A stretch of DNA of 64,000 nt from JBBITI01 sp963735055. Lineage in GTDB: Bacteria > Chloroflexota > Dehalococcoidia > Dehalococcoidales > UBA2162. Each line of letters opens with the position of its first letter. Within the stretch, counting starts at the first letter, position 1. Positions 19,022 to 28,020 of this stretch are shown here, one piece after another. The position numbers and the translations under genes were made by a program. The stretch lies in the NCBI GenBank assembly GCA_963735055.1, contig CAVTJN010000004.1:124001-188000 (forward strand), read 5' to 3'. The notes below the pieces were generated by a model that made no database searches, was not told the origin of the DNA, and saw nothing but the letters and a program-made list of their open reading frames with translations.

Positions 19022-19158
19022 GAGTCCGCCTGCAGTGTGTGTATTTCCGCCCTGCCCAGTCCATGATAACGGCATCGCCTCCGTCCAGCGCCATGTTTCA
19101 TACTGCAAGGCGGTCACATTCAGCCAGATTGTGTCCCGCTCCTACCTTTGAATCAACT

Positions 19159-19743
19159 CTAATACTTGTGGCGGCAGCCGACCAGGTGATCGTTCACTAT
19201 GCCGACTGCCTGCAAATGAGCATAGATAACCGTCGAGCCTACGAAGCTGAAACCGCGTGCCTTCAGATCCTTGCTGATCCTGTCGGACAATTCCGACGTT
19301 GAAGGCAACTCCGCCAGCGACCTCGGCGAGTTGTCGACAGTCTTGCCGTTGGTGAAATGCCACAGGTAGGTGTCAAAGGATCCGAATTCCTCAACTACTT
19401 CCATGAACCTTCGCGCGTTGTTAATGGCGGACCTGATCTTCAAGCGGTTGCGAATGATGCCCGAGTCTTTGAGCAATCGCGACACATCCTCTTCAGTCAT
19501 GCGAGCGACTCGGCTCCAGTCGTAATTATGGAATGCTTTTCTGTACCCTTCGCGCCTGTGCAGAATTGTCTTCCAGCTTAGACCGGCTTGGGCGCCTTCG
19601 AGTATCAGGAATTCGAAGTGCACCTTGTCGGAATGCTTTGGTTTGCCCCACTCCTCGTCATGGTACCTCTGCATCAATTCGTCGTTCACAGGCCAGCTGC
19701 AGTCGGGCAATCGTGGGACCTCCTCGTGGCAAAAAGAACCCAC
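19159..19743 (-). CDS. tag: DNA-3-methyladenine glycosylase I
   Basis: The product has 194 residues, the usual Tag length. The N-terminal signature is RLPDCSWPVNDELMQRYHDEEWG, with the zinc Cys and the YHDxEWG block. GLSWKTILHRREGYRKAF and SGIIRNRLKIRSAINNARRF form the helix-hairpin-helix region. The C-terminus NDHLVGCRHKY supplies the last zinc ligands. Tag removes 3-methyladenine from alkylated DNA as the first step of base excision repair. It stands alone between two short intergenic regions. Confidence 0.93.
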   Translation of the reverse strand: MGSFCHEEVPRLPDCSWPVNDELMQRYHDEEWGKPKHSDKVHFEFLILEGAQAGLSWKTILHRREGYRKAFHNYDWSRVARMTEEDVSRLLKDSGIIRNRLKIRSAINNARRFMEVVEEFGSFDTYLWHFTNGKTVDNSPRSLAELPSTSELSDRISKDLKARGFSFVGSTVIYAHLQAVGIVNDHLVGCRHKY

Positions 19744-20041
19744 TTGCTATTGGTTCTCGCATTGTCTCACATTGTGGATAATTCCCAAAGACTCACCGGT
19801 CACAGTCCATCGTAGAGTGACACCGTCAGGGGAGAGATCAATCTCCTTCGCAACTAGAAGAACTTGTCGATGTCCTTGCCCTCAGCTCTTGCCCACCGAC
19901 GGAATTGATGGATGAACGTGGTGGGCGAACGCTATTTGTTCGGACGCGAGAACGAACGTCGTCGGGTCGAAACCTCGAGGAGACATGGCGGTGCAAAGGA
20001 GAAGTTCACGATCTGGACATTCACTCGCCGGCGAGGTGTCG

Positions 20042-20596
20042 TCACCTGCCCACCCTCTTGGCCATGAAGATATCGGGTTTGCCCCACCCGTTTGCGTCAG
20101 GAATAACGCCCACGATGGTGAAACCTACCTTCTGGTAAAACCCAAACGGGTGGCCACGTAGATTCTTGATACTCGCGAGGCTCTCCAATACGTTGGGATA
20201 GAGGTCCGTTCCTGATACCGACGTCCGATCGTTTTCGTCGTCTGTGCCTAAATAGATCGTGACGCCGCCCTGTTCGCCAACACGTTTCTCCAACGCTTCC
20301 ACAAGGGCTCGCCCTATCCCCTGATCTCGGAATTCCCGTCTGACCACCAGCGGGTGCAGTTCCCAGGCGTGACCATCGTACTGTCGGATTCCGCCAATCC
20401 ACCCCACCACCGACCCGCTGTCATCTACAGCGGCTAGAGTGATCCTGTCCTCCTGCAGCGATTCTGCTACTTCCTTGAGTCCAGCTTCCAGATCAGGCCA
20501 GGAGGTGGATCCGGTATCACTGAAACCTTCAACCAGCAGGGCCGCTGCCTGGCGACGCCGATCCATGCCTTGCGGTTCGAGATCGACAATTCTCAT
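20042..20596 (-). CDS. GNAT acetyltransferase, aminoglycoside 6'-N-acetyltransferase-like
   Basis: The product has 184 residues. The acetyl-CoA loop is VVRREFRDQGIGRALV, and the blocks SVVGWIGGIRQYDGHAWELHPL and GHPFGFYQKVGFTIVGVIPDANGWGKPDIFMAKR match proteins annotated as AAC(6') enzymes of environmental bacteria. Family membership does not prove aminoglycoside resistance. AAGGAGG lies 7 bases upstream of the ATG. A possible 46-codon gene ends 33 bases upstream on the same strand. Confidence 0.83.
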   Translation of the reverse strand: MRIVDLEPQGMDRRRQAAALLVEGFSDTGSTSWPDLEAGLKEVAESLQEDRITLAAVDDSGSVVGWIGGIRQYDGHAWELHPLVVRREFRDQGIGRALVEALEKRVGEQGGVTIYLGTDDENDRTSVSGTDLYPNVLESLASIKNLRGHPFGFYQKVGFTIVGVIPDANGWGKPDIFMAKRVGR

Positions 20597-20629
20597 GGGG
20601 ACACCTCCTTGTACTTGAACGCCAAGGCA

Positions 20630-20770
20630 TCAAGACTCGGCCCCATGCGGCTCTGGCTCCAGCAGAGGCATTACCTCGTTCCACACACGGTGCGCCAGGT
20701 TTGCATACTTGGCGTATTTGGCACTGAGATCCTTTCTGTTGCGCCGCAGTTCTTCGTAAGGTTTGGTCAC
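20630..20770 (-). CDS. Possible small protein upstream of the GNAT gene
   Basis: A 46-codon frame starts at a GTG at 20770 with GGGGAG 7 bases upstream and ends at a TGA at 20632-20630. The peptide is charged and helix-like (KPYEELRRNRKDLSAKYAKY, then ANLAHRVWNEVMPLLEPEP) with ordinary amino-acid composition. The open frame continues upstream for about 30 codons without a good start, so it could also be the tail of a lost gene. No family is recognised. Confidence 0.3.
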   Translation of the reverse strand: MTKPYEELRRNRKDLSAKYAKYANLAHRVWNEVMPLLEPEPHGAES

Positions 20771-21055
20771 ACCGTTGCTCCCCGTTTCCCATTCTACCAG
20801 CAAGCACGGGAAATGAAAGCTATGGTCCTCTTCCCAACTGACCTAACTGAACGTCAACACCCTGGGTCAGAGATTGGAAGGACTCCGGCAATCAGGATAT
20901 AGCGTTTTGTTACGGGCCTCGAGCAGTTGCTTTGCCGGCAGCAACAAGGCCATAATAGCGGGCATGCCGTGGAAACGGGACAAAATCATTTCTACGGAGC
21001 CGGAAAGACGAAAGAACACACTGGATGTCATCACGACATCGGAGAAGCATCCGCG

Positions 21056-21487
21056 CTACGTGGACGGGGTTGTCTTCAGCTGATTCATCAAGCCGAGATA
21101 ATCCATGAAATCCCAGGTTTCTACGTTCTTGCCGTCTACGATTCTATTTATCTGGACCCCCTTTACAACAACCTCTCTTCCGGTGGCGGGGATACCCATG
21201 AACGGCCCTTGGTGAGTGAATCGGGCCGTGTACCTGGTCACGATCTTGTCTCCTTCAGCCAGCATATCTTCTTCCGTATACTTCAGATCAGGCATCACAG
21301 GCGCGGTCATGACCACGGACTGGATCCTCTGTTCACGATTCATGTCGCCTCTCAAAAGGCTATGGCCGACATAATTGGGAGCGAGAAATCTCTCGTACAG
21401 GGCCCGGATCCTGGCGACGTCACCGTTCAAGGTGTTGAACTCCGCGGTAAACTGCCTCATCAGTCTCTTGTTGTCTTCACCGGACAT
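21056..21487 (-). CDS. SnoaL-like ester cyclase/NTF2-fold protein
   Basis: The product has 143 residues from the ATG at 21487, chosen because AGGAGG lies 8 bases upstream; the ATG at 21493 would be too close. The pattern FLAPNYVGHSLLRGDMNREQ, MPDLKYTEEDMLAEGDKIVTRYTARFTHQG and DGKNVETWDFMDYLGLMNQL is the SnoaL-like (ester cyclase, NTF2-like cone) fold. Members range from polyketide cyclases to proteins of unknown role. It follows a hydrolase gene by about 100 bases and is the last gene of a three-gene minus-strand unit. Confidence 0.82.
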   Translation of the reverse strand: MSGEDNKRLMRQFTAEFNTLNGDVARIRALYERFLAPNYVGHSLLRGDMNREQRIQSVVMTAPVMPDLKYTEEDMLAEGDKIVTRYTARFTHQGPFMGIPATGREVVVKGVQINRIVDGKNVETWDFMDYLGLMNQLKTTPST

Positions 21488-21589
21488 GGTCATTCCCTCC
21501 TTTAATTGGCGAACCAAACCACACCGCCGGATGCGGCGGCGGTCCTGGTGATTGCCCCGGTGCACGATCCAGAACAGGCTGCATCCTCA

Positions 21590-22405
21590 TCACCTCGTGC
21601 TTACTTCGGCCAGAAACTCCCTGACCATCGGCAGTACGAGGTCGATGCGGGCTGTCACTTGCGCGTGTTCGAGCCCCGGCAGACCGACGAATCTGGCGCC
21701 GGGAATACGGGCGGCGCATTCCCTTGATAGAGGGAACCAGGGATCGAGTTCACCTGCAAACAGCAGGCAAGGTATCTTGATTTTCGGCAAAACGTCTTCC
21801 GCTTTCGGGCTGACTATACTCCGCGACTTACGGATGTAGACGAGAAATGCCCGGGCATCGTTACCGAGTAATATGGCCCTTCTCGCCGGTGGAAGCGGTG
21901 CCCCCATTCTCTTCTCCATGGCAGCCGCCACGAACTCCATGGGATTCTGCGGCACTTCTCGTATTCCATTCTCCAAGTCGAGTTCCATTTGCTTTCCGAT
22001 GGGGTCTTCCCACTCTTCCTGTCCGCCGGTTGGGTATCCCATGCCTCCGAGAATCAGCGAGCTGAACCGTTGAGGGGCATAGATGGGGATGCGAAACCCT
22101 ATCTTGCCGCCCATCGAGTAGCCAAAGTAGTCCGTCTTAGCGATGCCAAGATCGTCGAGAACCGCCACCAGGTCGCCGACCCGGGACTCGAATTCGTAAG
22201 CCGACGGATCGAGCGGTTTGTCGCTCTTTCCGAAGCAGCGGGCATCTACCAGAATCAAGCGGTGGTCGTTACGCAGCGCCTCGGCGTAACCATTCACCCG
22301 CCAGCCCTCCAGACTGCCGCTCATTCCGTGCATGAGCATGAGAGGCGGCCCCTGCCCCTCCACCTCGTAGTAGATTCTCACCCCGTTGTTGTTGGCGTAT
22401 GGCAT
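21590..22405 (-). CDS. Alpha/beta hydrolase
   Basis: The product has 271 residues. The alpha/beta-hydrolase core is complete: the oxyanion-hole block LMLMHGMSGSLEGW, the nucleophile elbow GYSMGG (catalytic Ser), Asp in LLFAGELDPWFP, and His in LPGLEHAQVTA. There is no signal peptide. The substrate is unknown; esters or lactones are typical. GGAGGTGAGGT precedes the ATG. It lies 23 bases downstream of one SnoaL-like gene and upstream of another, suggesting a shared small-molecule pathway. It is a paralogue of the protein at 48118, sharing the opening MPYA-N-GV-IYYEVEG. Confidence 0.9.
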   Translation of the reverse strand: MPYANNNGVRIYYEVEGQGPPLMLMHGMSGSLEGWRVNGYAEALRNDHRLILVDARCFGKSDKPLDPSAYEFESRVGDLVAVLDDLGIAKTDYFGYSMGGKIGFRIPIYAPQRFSSLILGGMGYPTGGQEEWEDPIGKQMELDLENGIREVPQNPMEFVAAAMEKRMGAPLPPARRAILLGNDARAFLVYIRKSRSIVSPKAEDVLPKIKIPCLLFAGELDPWFPLSRECAARIPGARFVGLPGLEHAQVTARIDLVLPMVREFLAEVSTR

Positions 22406-22428
22406 ACCTCACCTCCTTTGTCTCTTTG

Positions 22429-22839
22429 CTAAGCGGTCGGCGGATTGATGCCCATTTGCTGATAGAGTTCGCGCAGAGGCGCAACGCTCCACACGGTCTC
22501 CACCCATTTCCCCCCGGCGAAGCGGTCACAGTAAGCAGCGGTGATACTGACCGGCTTGCCGGTCGGCTCGTTGTCTCCATACTTACCGGTGAAGGTACCC
22601 TGGAGCGTGGAGCGATATGCCACCATGTCCCCTTCGCCGATCAAGTTGTCGATCGTGATTCGAAGGTCCGGGCAGGCGGTGCGCCACTGCGTTACCAATC
22701 GCTTGAATCCGTCCGGACCCTTGAAGCGCGCCAACGACCAATTAGGACCGACCAGTTCAGGTATGAGGTCCAGATTTCCTTTGTTCCAGATCTCGTCACA
22801 AATGCGGTGCTTCAAGGCTTTGTTTTGTTCGACTGACAT
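22429..22839 (-). CDS. SnoaL-like/NTF2-fold protein
   Basis: The product has 136 residues: an N-terminal helix (NKALKHRICDEIWNKGNLDLI), the PDLRITIDNLIGEGDMVAYR block typical of SnoaL-type ester cyclases, and a closing FAGGKWVETVWSV. AAGGAGG sits about 8 bases before the ATG. First gene of the three-gene unit with the hydrolase and the second SnoaL-like protein. No catalytic assignment can be made from sequence. Confidence 0.82.
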   Translation of the reverse strand: MSVEQNKALKHRICDEIWNKGNLDLIPELVGPNWSLARFKGPDGFKRLVTQWRTACPDLRITIDNLIGEGDMVAYRSTLQGTFTGKYGDNEPTGKPVSITAAYCDRFAGGKWVETVWSVAPLRELYQQMGINPPTA

Positions 22840-22865
22840 GATGTATCCTCCTTGCTACTGGCGTA

Positions 22866-22889
22866 GGGGCGACCACGCAGGGTCGCCCC
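22866..22889. repeat. REP-like inverted repeat
   Basis: GGGGCGACC (22866-22874) and GGTCGCCCC (22881-22889) form a 9-bp stem with a 6-base loop. It lies just upstream of the SnoaL-like gene start and beside the tandem array. This is a common kind of interspersed palindrome. Confidence 0.6.
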
Positions 22890-22910
22890 CACGAGAACGC
22901 CCGACGCCTT

Positions 22911-23331
22911 CAGGATCTCCTTATGTCTCAGTGCCCACTCCAGGTGTGGCTGCATCTTCATATCGCTCCGGGTCATAGCCGCGCCTGACGACTTGTGGTT
23001 GTTTTCCCCCTTACGGAGACCGGGCCATCCAGAGACCCCACCTATTCTGGATTCCCGATCAGGTCGGGAATGACGGGGGCCTACGCCTTTTCTATCCCCT
23101 TGTGTCTCAGTGCCCGCTCCAGGTGCGGCTGCATCTTCATCCCGCTCTGGGGTCATGGCCGCGCCTGACGACTTGTGGTTGTTTTCCCCCTTACGGAGAC
23201 CGGGCCATCCAGAGACCGCACCTATTCTGGATTCCCGATCAGGTCGGGAATGACCGGGGCCTACGCCTTTTTTATCCCCTTGTGTCTCAGTGCCCGCTCC
23301 AGGGACGGCTGCATCTTCATCTCGCGGAACT
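22911..23331. repeat. Tandem array of about 180 bp carrying the 3' tail of the kinase gene
   Basis: Three copies of the sequence encoding the C-terminal tail of the 23959-27840 kinase (pattern MKMQPxLExALRHKxIxKA, read on the minus strand) lie at about 22911-22962, 23090-23142 and 23270-23331. The spacing is 179 and 180 bases. The stretches between copies (22963-23099 and 23143-23280) are almost identical, with only a few mismatches, and each contains the palindrome ATTCCCGA-TCAGG-TCGGGAAT (23051-23071 and 23231-23251). It is a recent tandem duplication and not a CRISPR array. Confidence 0.85.
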
Positions 23332-23369
23332 CTTCAGGCCGAAATGGAAGAAGCTTCCGGGGGCAAAGG

Positions 23370-23792
23370 TCACTCGATACGGCGTAGCTTCAATGTCGTT
23401 GGATTCGCCACGGGTCCGCTCTGGTTACTTTTCTGAGTCAACCAGAGCGTGTTGCCGTCTATTCTGTACGAAGATGTCAACGTGACCCCCGGGGCCATGG
23501 TCGCGACGCCCAGCGCGACCACCGGTTTGAATACGAGATCACCGCCCTTGGTTTCGAAAGTGCCGGCTTGTGCCGCAAATCGCAATAGGTCGCGCAGCTG
23601 GTCAACTGTCGCCTTCGACTGATCCCCGGGCCTGGTGCGGGGCGTTTCCCCGGATACTGTTGTCCTGCTGTAGTGGTTGCTGGTGAAGATAAACAGGCCG
23701 GGTTGTGCTGGGTAAGTTGAGGCATTCGGACCGGTTGTGGTAACCTCGACGCTCTCCCAAACGCCCTGGAGCTTTTTCTGGTCTGTAGTCAT
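23370..23792 (-). CDS. Lipocalin-like domain protein
   Basis: The product has 140 residues: LQGVWESVEVTT opening, GLFIFTSNHYSRTTVSGETPR, and a closing SYRIDGNTLWLTQ, the pattern of the lipocalin-like (Lipocalin_5) beta-barrel family. No signal peptide is visible. The family has no firm function. GGAGG precedes the ATG. It sits between the kinase gene and the tandem copies of that gene's tail. Confidence 0.72.
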   Translation of the reverse strand: MTTDQKKLQGVWESVEVTTTGPNASTYPAQPGLFIFTSNHYSRTTVSGETPRTRPGDQSKATVDQLRDLLRFAAQAGTFETKGGDLVFKPVVALGVATMAPGVTLTSSYRIDGNTLWLTQKSNQSGPVANPTTLKLRRIE

Positions 23793-23958
23793 GTGAACCT
23801 CCTATCCTTCCGTATTCGCTTTATCATCGGCGGAGCAGTGATTTCTATCCTATTTCTTGAGCTGGTGATGCTCCTTTATGCTGAATAGCTTGGTGTCTTG
23901 GTCATTCTGGTTCCTGTAATTCGTGCTTGTTCCGTGCTTCGATATTCGGATTTCGGGT

Positions 23959-26900
23959 TTAGGCCTTCAGTATCTCCTTGTGTCTCAGCGCCTGCTCCAA
24001 GGACGGCTGCATCTTCATCTCGCGGAACTCTTTGATGGCGAAGTCGAGGTGCTCCAGGGCGTCCTTCTTCTCGGCGGGGTAGTGGTCGAGCAGCAGTTCG
24101 CCGAGCCCCAGGCGTGTGAGGGCGACCTCCGGCCTGAACCTGAATTCGGTGGAGGCCCTCAAGGCTTCTTTGTAGTCAACCCTGGCTTCCTCATATCTGC
24201 CCAGGAGTGCTTTGGCTGCTCCTAACAGGCGGAAAGCGCAGGTCAGCCCTAGCGCGTCAAACGGCGGATGGGTGCCTACCGCAAAGCGCCTAAGGAGGAA
24301 TGTCGTCGCCTCTACGTGCCGAACCAAGGTGGCTGCCTCCAGTAACCTGAGGTCTGTGCTGAAATCAGACGTATCATGGTCAGGACCTAATTGGGTCTTG
24401 GCCGGTGCAAGCTTGTCCAGAATTTCAGCCGCCTCGGCTGATTTGCCCAGGTAGGCACGGGAAAGACATACGCGAGCTTGTTGCAGGTAATCACTTGCGG
24501 CCGCTGGTATCTCCTGAATGACCTGAACGACCTCCTGGACTCGCCCAAGCTCCAGGAACGTCCTATCAATTCCGTTCGCGATAAGCACTCGAACATTTTC
24601 AACTAAGCCCAGCTCGGAACCGATCGCAAGCATTTGAAGGGCTATGTCAGCAGCTTCCTGCAAACGGCCGTCGATGGTTGCAGTCATGGACTGGAATCGC
24701 ATATCGCTCAGGCGCCGGTTTGCCTGTTGGCTCCGCTCGGCTATGGCATGAACCTCACCTGAAATTTCTTCCAACCGCCCCCTTTGTCCCGTTTCTACAA
24801 AGAAACTGACCAAACGGCTAAGGGATTGAAACAATGCCCTCTCGCTGACACCAGAGCGGGGTTTTTGCAGCATCTCCTCCGATAGCTTCAGTCTTTCCTC
24901 GCCGGATCCACGCCGTGGGCCTGAAAAGAGCCACTCCCCGGCAGCCCACAAGAACGCTTCGTTGTCTTCCAGTTTTCGGGCGAGGTCTAATCCGCGCTCA
25001 GTCAGTCTGCGGGATTCCGGAATTCGGGCATGAACGCGGTTGAAAAACCCCAGCAATAGGTCCGCGTCGACGCGATCACGCGAATTCGGCGCAGCGTAGC
25101 GGTCCAGGCGCTCCATCCAAAGTTCGCCGTGGGCCGTGGCCAGGGCTGGACCTTGTCCATAGCTCGTCATTCCTCGATATGCCAACCTGCTGACAAGAAA
25201 TGCCTTGTGGCTGTCTGAGATTGCCTCAGCGAGTGCGAATGTTTTCGGAGCTATCTCGTTAACGTAGCGCAGAGGTTCCCCGGCATCTATCAGGGTTTCG
25301 CCGAGAGCCAGCAGCAGATCGCATTGCCTGGCCTTGTCGTCGGGGTCGAGCACCTCCTGGGCTTTGAGACACTCCTCATAGAGCCGCACCGCCTCGCCGT
25401 AGGCGTAGACGGAAAGGGCGCGCTTGGCAGCGATCTCCCCGTATTTCACGGCTTTGGCCAGGTCGCCGGCCTCCGTGGACTGGCTGAAATGGGCGGCCAG
25501 TTCGGCGGCGTGGTCCTCCAGGCGCTGGGCGTAGACCTCTTCAAGGGCCTTCCCGACCTGCTGGTGAGTGCGGATGCGGCGCGGGGCGAACAGCTCCTCG
25601 TAAAGGGTCTGCCGGAAGAAGGCGTGCTGGAAACGGAAGCTGGAGCCTTTTCCTACGGCCGACCGCTCTTCGATCACGGCGGCGGCGGTCGCTTCCTCAA
25701 GAGCGGTGTAAAGCTCTTCTTCATTGACCCCGGCCACCTTTCCTTCGGCCCGGCTCAGGACAAGCTGCAGTACCTGCAGGCTGAACTCGCGCCCGATGAC
25801 GGCGGCAATGGCCAGCACTTTATTGCACCTCTCGCTGAGACGGGACAGGCGCTTGCCGATGACGTCTCTTAGTCCCTCGGGTATGGCAAGAGCAACCGGG
25901 GTCGATCCGGAGGCTTTCCCCTTGCCTCCATCACGCGCCACGATGCCTTCCTCGACCAGATACCGGAGCACCTCCTGGACAAAAAGGGGATTGCCCTCCG
26001 TCTGCCGGTGTACCGCCTCGGCCAGCCCCCACGGTATCTCCTGCTCCACGGCGCTCTGCAGCATCCGCTGCACTTCATCCGCGGTGAGTCCCCGCAGCCC
26101 CACCCTGGTGAAGGTCGGTATCCTCCTCAGTTCCGCCAAGGAGGCGGAGAGGGGGTGGGTGCGGTCTACTTCCACATCCCGGTAGGTCCCCACAATGAGC
26201 AGGCGCGACTTCTCCAGGTTACGCGAGAGGTGGGTAAGCATCTCGAGCGTACCCCTGTCGGCGTCATGGAGGTCTTCAAGGACCACGTACAGAGGCTGGA
26301 CGTTTGAGGCGTTGACCAGGAATTCCGTCACCGCCTGTAACAGCCGGTACCTCTCTTCTTCAGGGTCGCCGGCGGGACGAGACTCGACCCTCAAGCGCTC
26401 CCGCACCTCCGAGACGATACGGGCGACGTCGCCGGCGCCGGATCCCATCTCCTTGCGCAATTCGTCGGGAGGCCGGTCCAGCACGTAGGTACGCAACGCT
26501 TCGACAAAGGCCAGATAGGGGAGTGACAGGGAGCCTTTCTCATAGCAGTGGCCCACCAGGGTCCGTCCGCCCCTTAGCTTCACATAGGTGCCTAGCTGCT
26601 CGCAGAAGGAGGTCTTGCCGATGCCCGGCTCGCCGGCCACCACGGCCAGGGCCCCCCGCCCCGACATCGCCCCATCGAATGCGGCCTGCATGTGCTTCAG
26701 CTCTTGCTCCCGCCCCACAAAGACACGCCGGTAGATCGGATTTGGGCCGAGTGTAGTCGAGGAGTCTCCCTCCGGCGCAGCCGTCGCGGCGGCGGGCTCT
26801 TTGGCGGCCTTACCCGCCCCAATGCCCTCCAACGCCTGGAGGACGACGGTCGCCGACGGGGGACGCTTCTCGGGGTCCTTCTCCAGCAGCCGCATGATGA

Positions 26901-27840
26901 GGGTCTCAAGTGCCGGAGGGAGGTCGGCCCGGTGCCAGGTGGGGGAGACGGGTGGGGTGTTGATGTGCTGCCCGATGACGGCGATGGAGTCGTCGCCGAC
27001 AAAGGGCGGACGTCCGGCCACCATCTCGTAGAGCATGGCGCCGAGAGAATAAAGGTCCGCCCTGGCGTTAACCTTCCCGCCCATGGCCTGCTCCGGGGGC
27101 ATGTAGGAGACGGTGCCCACCATCATGCCGTCTCCGGTTAACCGGGATAGCTCTACGGCCACCGCCAGGCCGAAATCGCCTACTTTGGCCGTCCCATCGG
27201 CGCTCATCCAGATATTTCCCGGCTTGATATCACGGTGGATGATGCCCCGGGCGTGGGCGAACTCCAGCCCCTTGCAGACGGATATGGCTATCTCAATTGA
27301 CCTGTCCAGGGACAGCTTGTGTCCGGCGGCCTTTTTGATGAGCCCTTCGACGTCCCCACCCGATAGCAGCGGCAGCACCATGTAGGGCTGGCCTTCATGA
27401 TCGCCGAAATCGAGTATGGAGACGATATTAGGGTGGTCGAGCCGGCCCATGGCCTGGGCTTCCCGCTTGATCCTGGTCCGTCCGGCCTCATCGAGCTTCT
27501 CCGTCTTGATGAGGGCGAAGGCGACGTCCCTATCCAGCACACTGTCATGGGCCAGGTAGACTTTCTTCTTTCCCCCCTCTCCGAGGAACTTCTTGACCTG
27601 ATAGCGACCGGAAGCGAAGGAGGTGGGGACGGGGGGAGGTTGGGTGGAGGGGGGAGCTTCCAGTGAAGGTTGAGGTACCGGCTGCGCCAGACGTTGGCCG
27701 CATCCATTGCAGAAGCTGCTTCCGCGGGGATTCTTCCGCTCGCAACGCGGACATGCTGGCTCCGAGCTGAACTCGACCCCACATCCATTGCAGAACCTGA
27801 CGTCATCAGGATTCGCGCGGCCACACCTCGGGCACGTCAT
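23959..27840 (-). CDS. Double zinc-ribbon Ser/Thr kinase fused to a signalling ATPase and TPR-like repeats
   Basis: The product has 1293 residues. Two zinc ribbons (C4-x2-C7..C17-x2-C20 and C30-x2-C33..C44-x2-C47) are followed by a Pro-rich linker. A Hanks-type kinase covers about 80-340: glycine loop LGEGGKKKV at 87-94, Lys112 in ALIK, HRDIKPGN at 202-209, DFG at 222-224, MPPEQ. A predicted STAND/AAA-type ATPase follows (Walker A GEPGIGKTS at 403-411, Walker B-like LYVVLEDLHDAD), then a long helical TPR-like region to the end. There are no TM segments. Kinases of this layout act as cytoplasmic signal integrators; the target is unknown. GGGAGGG precedes the ATG. Its last 20 codons recur three times downstream as a tandem array. 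Confidence 0.9.
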   Translation of the reverse strand: MTCPRCGRANPDDVRFCNGCGVEFSSEPACPRCERKNPRGSSFCNGCGQRLAQPVPQPSLEAPPSTQPPPVPTSFASGRYQVKKFLGEGGKKKVYLAHDSVLDRDVAFALIKTEKLDEAGRTRIKREAQAMGRLDHPNIVSILDFGDHEGQPYMVLPLLSGGDVEGLIKKAAGHKLSLDRSIEIAISVCKGLEFAHARGIIHRDIKPGNIWMSADGTAKVGDFGLAVAVELSRLTGDGMMVGTVSYMPPEQAMGGKVNARADLYSLGAMLYEMVAGRPPFVGDDSIAVIGQHINTPPVSPTWHRADLPPALETLIMRLLEKDPEKRPPSATVVLQALEGIGAGKAAKEPAAATAAPEGDSSTTLGPNPIYRRVFVGREQELKHMQAAFDGAMSGRGALAVVAGEPGIGKTSFCEQLGTYVKLRGGRTLVGHCYEKGSLSLPYLAFVEALRTYVLDRPPDELRKEMGSGAGDVARIVSEVRERLRVESRPAGDPEEERYRLLQAVTEFLVNASNVQPLYVVLEDLHDADRGTLEMLTHLSRNLEKSRLLIVGTYRDVEVDRTHPLSASLAELRRIPTFTRVGLRGLTADEVQRMLQSAVEQEIPWGLAEAVHRQTEGNPLFVQEVLRYLVEEGIVARDGGKGKASGSTPVALAIPEGLRDVIGKRLSRLSERCNKVLAIAAVIGREFSLQVLQLVLSRAEGKVAGVNEEELYTALEEATAAAVIEERSAVGKGSSFRFQHAFFRQTLYEELFAPRRIRTHQQVGKALEEVYAQRLEDHAAELAAHFSQSTEAGDLAKAVKYGEIAAKRALSVYAYGEAVRLYEECLKAQEVLDPDDKARQCDLLLALGETLIDAGEPLRYVNEIAPKTFALAEAISDSHKAFLVSRLAYRGMTSYGQGPALATAHGELWMERLDRYAAPNSRDRVDADLLLGFFNRVHARIPESRRLTERGLDLARKLEDNEAFLWAAGEWLFSGPRRGSGEERLKLSEEMLQKPRSGVSERALFQSLSRLVSFFVETGQRGRLEEISGEVHAIAERSQQANRRLSDMRFQSMTATIDGRLQEAADIALQMLAIGSELGLVENVRVLIANGIDRTFLELGRVQEVVQVIQEIPAAASDYLQQARVCLSRAYLGKSAEAAEILDKLAPAKTQLGPDHDTSDFSTDLRLLEAATLVRHVEATTFLLRRFAVGTHPPFDALGLTCAFRLLGAAKALLGRYEEARVDYKEALRASTEFRFRPEVALTRLGLGELLLDHYPAEKKDALEHLDFAIKEFREMKMQPSLEQALRHKEILKA

Positions 27841-27956
27841 GGCAGATTCCCTCCCACACGACTACGGCCTTCCTCGCCTTCCAACCCGAAAACGTTATCG
27901 GGTTGGGATTCGCTTGCGGCCGTGTCCCCGGCCCACGCGGCGGCGGTATTGGGCGC

Positions 27957-27986
27957 AATGTAGCACCGCACGCCGCCGACTGTCAA
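27957..27986 (-). promoter_or_regulatory. Candidate promoter of the kinase gene
   Basis: Read on the minus strand, TTGACA (27986-27981) and TACATT (27962-27957) are 18 bases apart. The start codon is about 117 bases downstream. The -35 box is a perfect consensus match. Confidence 0.4.
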
Positions 27987-28020
27987 ATCATTCCGATTAG
28001 CATAGTCAACATTCAATGGT

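Noticed and set aside
22911..23331. CRISPR array
   Set aside because: The repeat unit is about 180 bp with only three copies, contains coding sequence from a nearby gene, and there are no cas genes.
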